From Lewinellaceae bacterium SD302 (GTDB lineage: Bacteria > Bacteroidota > Bacteroidia > Chitinophagales > Saprospiraceae), in NCBI GenBank assembly GCA_002591745.1, contig PDLQ01000024.1, positions 1 to 64,000 on the forward strand: 64,000 nt of DNA, given 5' to 3'. Under the pieces are notes generated by a model that did no database searches, was not told the DNA's origin, and saw only the letters and a list, made by a program, of their open reading frames with translations. The translations under genes were made by a program, and so were the position numbers. This document shows positions 62,125-64,000 of this stretch, in pieces (position 1 is the stretch's first letter; every line of letters begins with the position of its first letter).

Positions 62125-63027
62125 ATGAAGATTTCCCTACTCGGCACCGGCTGGCTCGGTAGTGCGCTGTTTGCGGCTTTATTGAAAGACGAACGCTACA
62201 CTTTATTTGCTAGCTACCGCAGTCCGGCTACCCGCAAAAAGCTTCGAGGATTGATCAACACCTCCTTTGACTACCAGGAGACTGCCCGGCCTGGCTCCGC
62301 CGGAAGTGGAAATAGTGTGATCGAAGCCATGCAGGCCGGTCCTCCGAGGCACCGACTCTTTAAGATCAACGTACCCGACTTTACCGAACACGATCTCCCT
62401 TTTTTCTCGGCCAAAACAATGGTCATCACGTTACCACCCGGCCGGCGGCGTGCAAACGCAGAGGAATTATACACTTCTGAAATCGCGGCCATCATCCAAC
62501 GGGCGGAAAAGACTGGTGTCGGTCACCTTATTTATACTTCCAGTACCGGCGTTTATGGCAACATCGAAGGATCGGTCGACGAAGCGACGCCCACCGCGCC
62601 CGTAACCCAGTCCGCTAAAGCCGTGCTGGCCGCAGAAGAGCTGTTTCGGGCGGGTAGAATTCCCGCCACCATTCTCAGGCTCGCCGGATTATACGGCCCC
62701 GGCCGTCATCCCGGCCGCTGGTTCGCTGGCAAGGAACAAATAGCTTATAGCGAAGCTCCCGTGAATCTTGTACATCAACAGGATGTAGTGTCAGCCATCA
62801 AAAAGGTGATGGCCGCTGGTCCACCCCCTACTGGCAAACAAGTATTTAATGTTTGCGCCGCCACCCACCCTTCTAAAGCTACATTTTATGGTCGAGCCAT
62901 CGAAGCTTACGGAGGGGCACTGCCCGAACTATTAGCCGGCGGAGCGAACGGTAAGCGGATTGATTCCAGCAAAATCCGCCGGCAATTGAGGTGGCAGCCA
63001 GCACACGATCAACTAATTGTCACCTAA
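62125..63027 (+). CDS. NAD-dependent epimerase/reductase-like protein
   Basis: 300-residue Rossmann-fold protein of the extended SDR type. The dinucleotide loop is LLGTGWLGSAL (about 4-14). A catalytic-like region YTSSTGVYGN (about 135) has the Tyr but lacks the standard YxxxK, since the Lys is displaced (SAKAVLAAEE). The C-terminal VNLVHQQDVVSAI and FNVCAATHPSK are as in the YeeZ-like group. Substrate unknown. It stands about 60 bases after the DUF5691 gene and may be in the same transcript. Confidence 0.8.
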   Translation: MKISLLGTGWLGSALFAALLKDERYTLFASYRSPATRKKLRGLINTSFDYQETARPGSAGSGNSVIEAMQAGPPRHRLFKINVPDFTEHDLPFFSAKTMVITLPPGRRRANAEELYTSEIAAIIQRAEKTGVGHLIYTSSTGVYGNIEGSVDEATPTAPVTQSAKAVLAAEELFRAGRIPATILRLAGLYGPGRHPGRWFAGKEQIAYSEAPVNLVHQQDVVSAIKKVMAAGPPPTGKQVFNVCAATHPSKATFYGRAIEAYGGALPELLAGGANGKRIDSSKIRRQLRWQPAHDQLIVT

Positions 63028-63064
63028 GGATGATACCTTCGTTCATCAGCGTAAAAATATATTT

Positions 63065-63661
63065 ATGGCATTTAAGTGGTGGAAAATTGACAAAGACGAG
63101 GTGGCCCAGCCATACTACCTCCTTATTTCCGACCAGCACCTCGGCCGCATTCCCGTCGAGAAGACTGACGAGAAAACAATCGAAGCCAGTTTGAACGCTG
63201 GCCACGAACCGGCCGGACTTCAGAAGCTCCCACTAAATTCCATAAATACCGTTCACATTGAGGAAGGAAAACCGGAATTGGTTATCCATTTCGGCGAAGG
63301 CTCGGAAGAAATTTATCCGATCCGATCATCGAATACGATCTACGGTGCCTTCCATTATCTGAAAGAGTTACACCCCTCCGCCAATTACATCCTGGAGAAA
63401 CCTTCTCCGCTCCGAGCCGGCAAAAACATCTTGATCACCGCGTTGATCCTTTCGGTCTTTTTCGGCTGGGCTTATTACGTGGCGATTGGCCTGGAAAACG
63501 ACGCCGAAGCAAGGCCATCTTTTTTTCTCGTCGACCTGCTGGCCGGCCTGGGCACCCAGACCCTGACGCTGACCTATACCCTGATCGCCGGGCTTTGCTT
63601 TGTTCTGCTTCTGCAGAAAGTTGGTCGGCCGGTGGTGCGGCACGTGCTTCGCTTTGAATGA
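63065..63661 (+). CDS. Membrane protein, unknown function
   Basis: 198 residues from the ATG at 63065, chosen over 63017 because the latter overlaps the upstream gene and adds hydrophilic sequence. The N-terminal 115 residues are soluble (PYYLLISDQHLGRIP, then IHFGEGSEEIYPIRSSNTIY). Two transmembrane helices follow (about 127-147 and 166-187), ending in a short basic tail. No family is recognised. An array of repeats follows the stop codon. Confidence 0.6.
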   Translation: MAFKWWKIDKDEVAQPYYLLISDQHLGRIPVEKTDEKTIEASLNAGHEPAGLQKLPLNSINTVHIEEGKPELVIHFGEGSEEIYPIRSSNTIYGAFHYLKELHPSANYILEKPSPLRAGKNILITALILSVFFGWAYYVAIGLENDAEARPSFFLVDLLAGLGTQTLTLTYTLIAGLCFVLLLQKVGRPVVRHVLRFE

Positions 63662-63668
63662 CCTAATG

Positions 63669-63762
63669 ATTTAATCAGTCCCCCATTATATAATTGAATC
63701 ATCAGATCATCGATTCATTGAATCATTAGATCATTGAATCATTGAATCATCGATTCACTGAT
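63669..63762. repeat. AT-rich array of ATTGAATCATTAGATC-type units
   Basis: Several tandem units with ATTGAATCAT and GATCATCGATTCA. It resembles the array at 15923-16046. It lies between the convergent stops of the membrane protein and the serine hydrolase. Confidence 0.6.
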
Positions 63763-63999
63763 TCATCTGACCTTAACCGGGTGCAGTTCCTCGAAGAAGA
63801 TGTCGTCGTTAGGCACGTCGAACTGGAGGCCAGTGACCTGATTGCGGTTGTTGGTCAGGAACTGGACGGTACCGAAGTCGAACCAGGCGTGGGGCTCGTT
63901 CCACAGCAGTCGATAAGTGTTGTGGTGAAAATGTTCCAGTTTAGCGTTCAGGGCGTTCGACCGGGAGAATTGAAGTTCCAGGTCACCAGTTGCTAACCT
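63763..63999 (-). CDS. C-terminal part of a serine hydrolase with DUF3471-like domain
   Basis: The minus-strand frame enters from the right edge and ends at TGA 63765-63763, giving 78 residues. Its sequence (LEHFHHNTYRLLWNEPHAWF, then FLTNNRNQVTGLQFDVPN and FFEELHPVKVR) fits the lipocalin-like DUF3471 tail found at the C-terminus of class C beta-lactamase-type hydrolases. The catalytic domain would lie outside the window, so activity cannot be judged. Confidence 0.55.
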   Translation of the reverse strand, partial: RLATGDLELQFSRSNALNAKLEHFHHNTYRLLWNEPHAWFDFGTVQFLTNNRNQVTGLQFDVPNDDIFFEELHPVKVR

Positions 64000-64000
64000 T

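Overview
The window looks like chromosomal DNA of a Bacteroidota bacterium, most likely a marine Saprospiria/Lewinella-like organism. Four things support this. (1) Two adjacent secreted proteins end in type IX secretion (T9SS) sorting domains, and a PorD (DUF4835) gene is present. (2) The order bamD-rpoZ-coaBC-porD is a typical Bacteroidota arrangement. (3) Many genes follow a Bacteroidota -7 box TAnnTTTG or TAnnTTCG and show no clear Shine-Dalgarno. (4) SecA is long (1106 aa) with a zinc-binding tail, and the ATP synthase epsilon subunit is short. No rRNA, tRNA, CRISPR array, phage or complete insertion sequence was seen.

Layout. 1-4.7 kb: DUF1801, trkA, a low-molecular-weight phosphatase, an HD hydrolase and a small membrane protein. 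4.9-11.8 kb: secA, deoC, a SPOR protein with rodA, and a DUF937 protein. 11.9-15.9 kb: tatA, a beta-barrel, a 2OG oxygenase, an FMN reductase and an aldo/keto reductase. 16.1-20.4 kb: the bamD-rpoZ-coaBC-porD envelope/secretion cluster. 20.7-28.9 kb: a solute symporter facing a Crp-type regulator, an MscS channel, an ECF sigma/anti-sigma pair, thioredoxin, YjbQ and a GNAT. 29.1-33.9 kb: a metal-linked cluster (HYC_CC_PP-like protein, TonB receptor, a secreted 431-aa protein, an HMA-like protein). 34-46.6 kb: PBP1A, a HEAT/cyclophilin lipoprotein with a GT-C-like membrane protein, M20 peptidase, topoisomerase IB, a CNNM/GldE-like protein, GNAT, SCO1 and an HD hydrolase. 47-56.8 kb: a large BNR/VPS10-like secreted protein, an AAA/DUF4143 ATPase under a striking double-dyad promoter, and a two-gene T9SS operon headed by a subtilisin-like protease. 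57-64 kb: glycerate kinase, atpC-atpD, a DUF5691 protein, an NAD-dependent epimerase-like protein, a membrane protein and the C-terminal end of a serine hydrolase.

Between the genes lie several small non-coding repeat families. The most striking is a 15-base word, TTGCTACTTTGTTAG (often extended by YCAAAA), found about ten times in near-perfect form, on both strands, between genes and also in frame inside genes. A ~175-200 bp MITE-like element occurs three times. Other terminal-inverted-repeat elements lie at 17.3, 44.5 and 46.8 kb. Further regulatory candidates are a palindrome between the symporter and the Crp gene, a (TG)n tract that could switch the reading frame at the protease start, a stem-loop in the secA leader, and several apparently leaderless genes.
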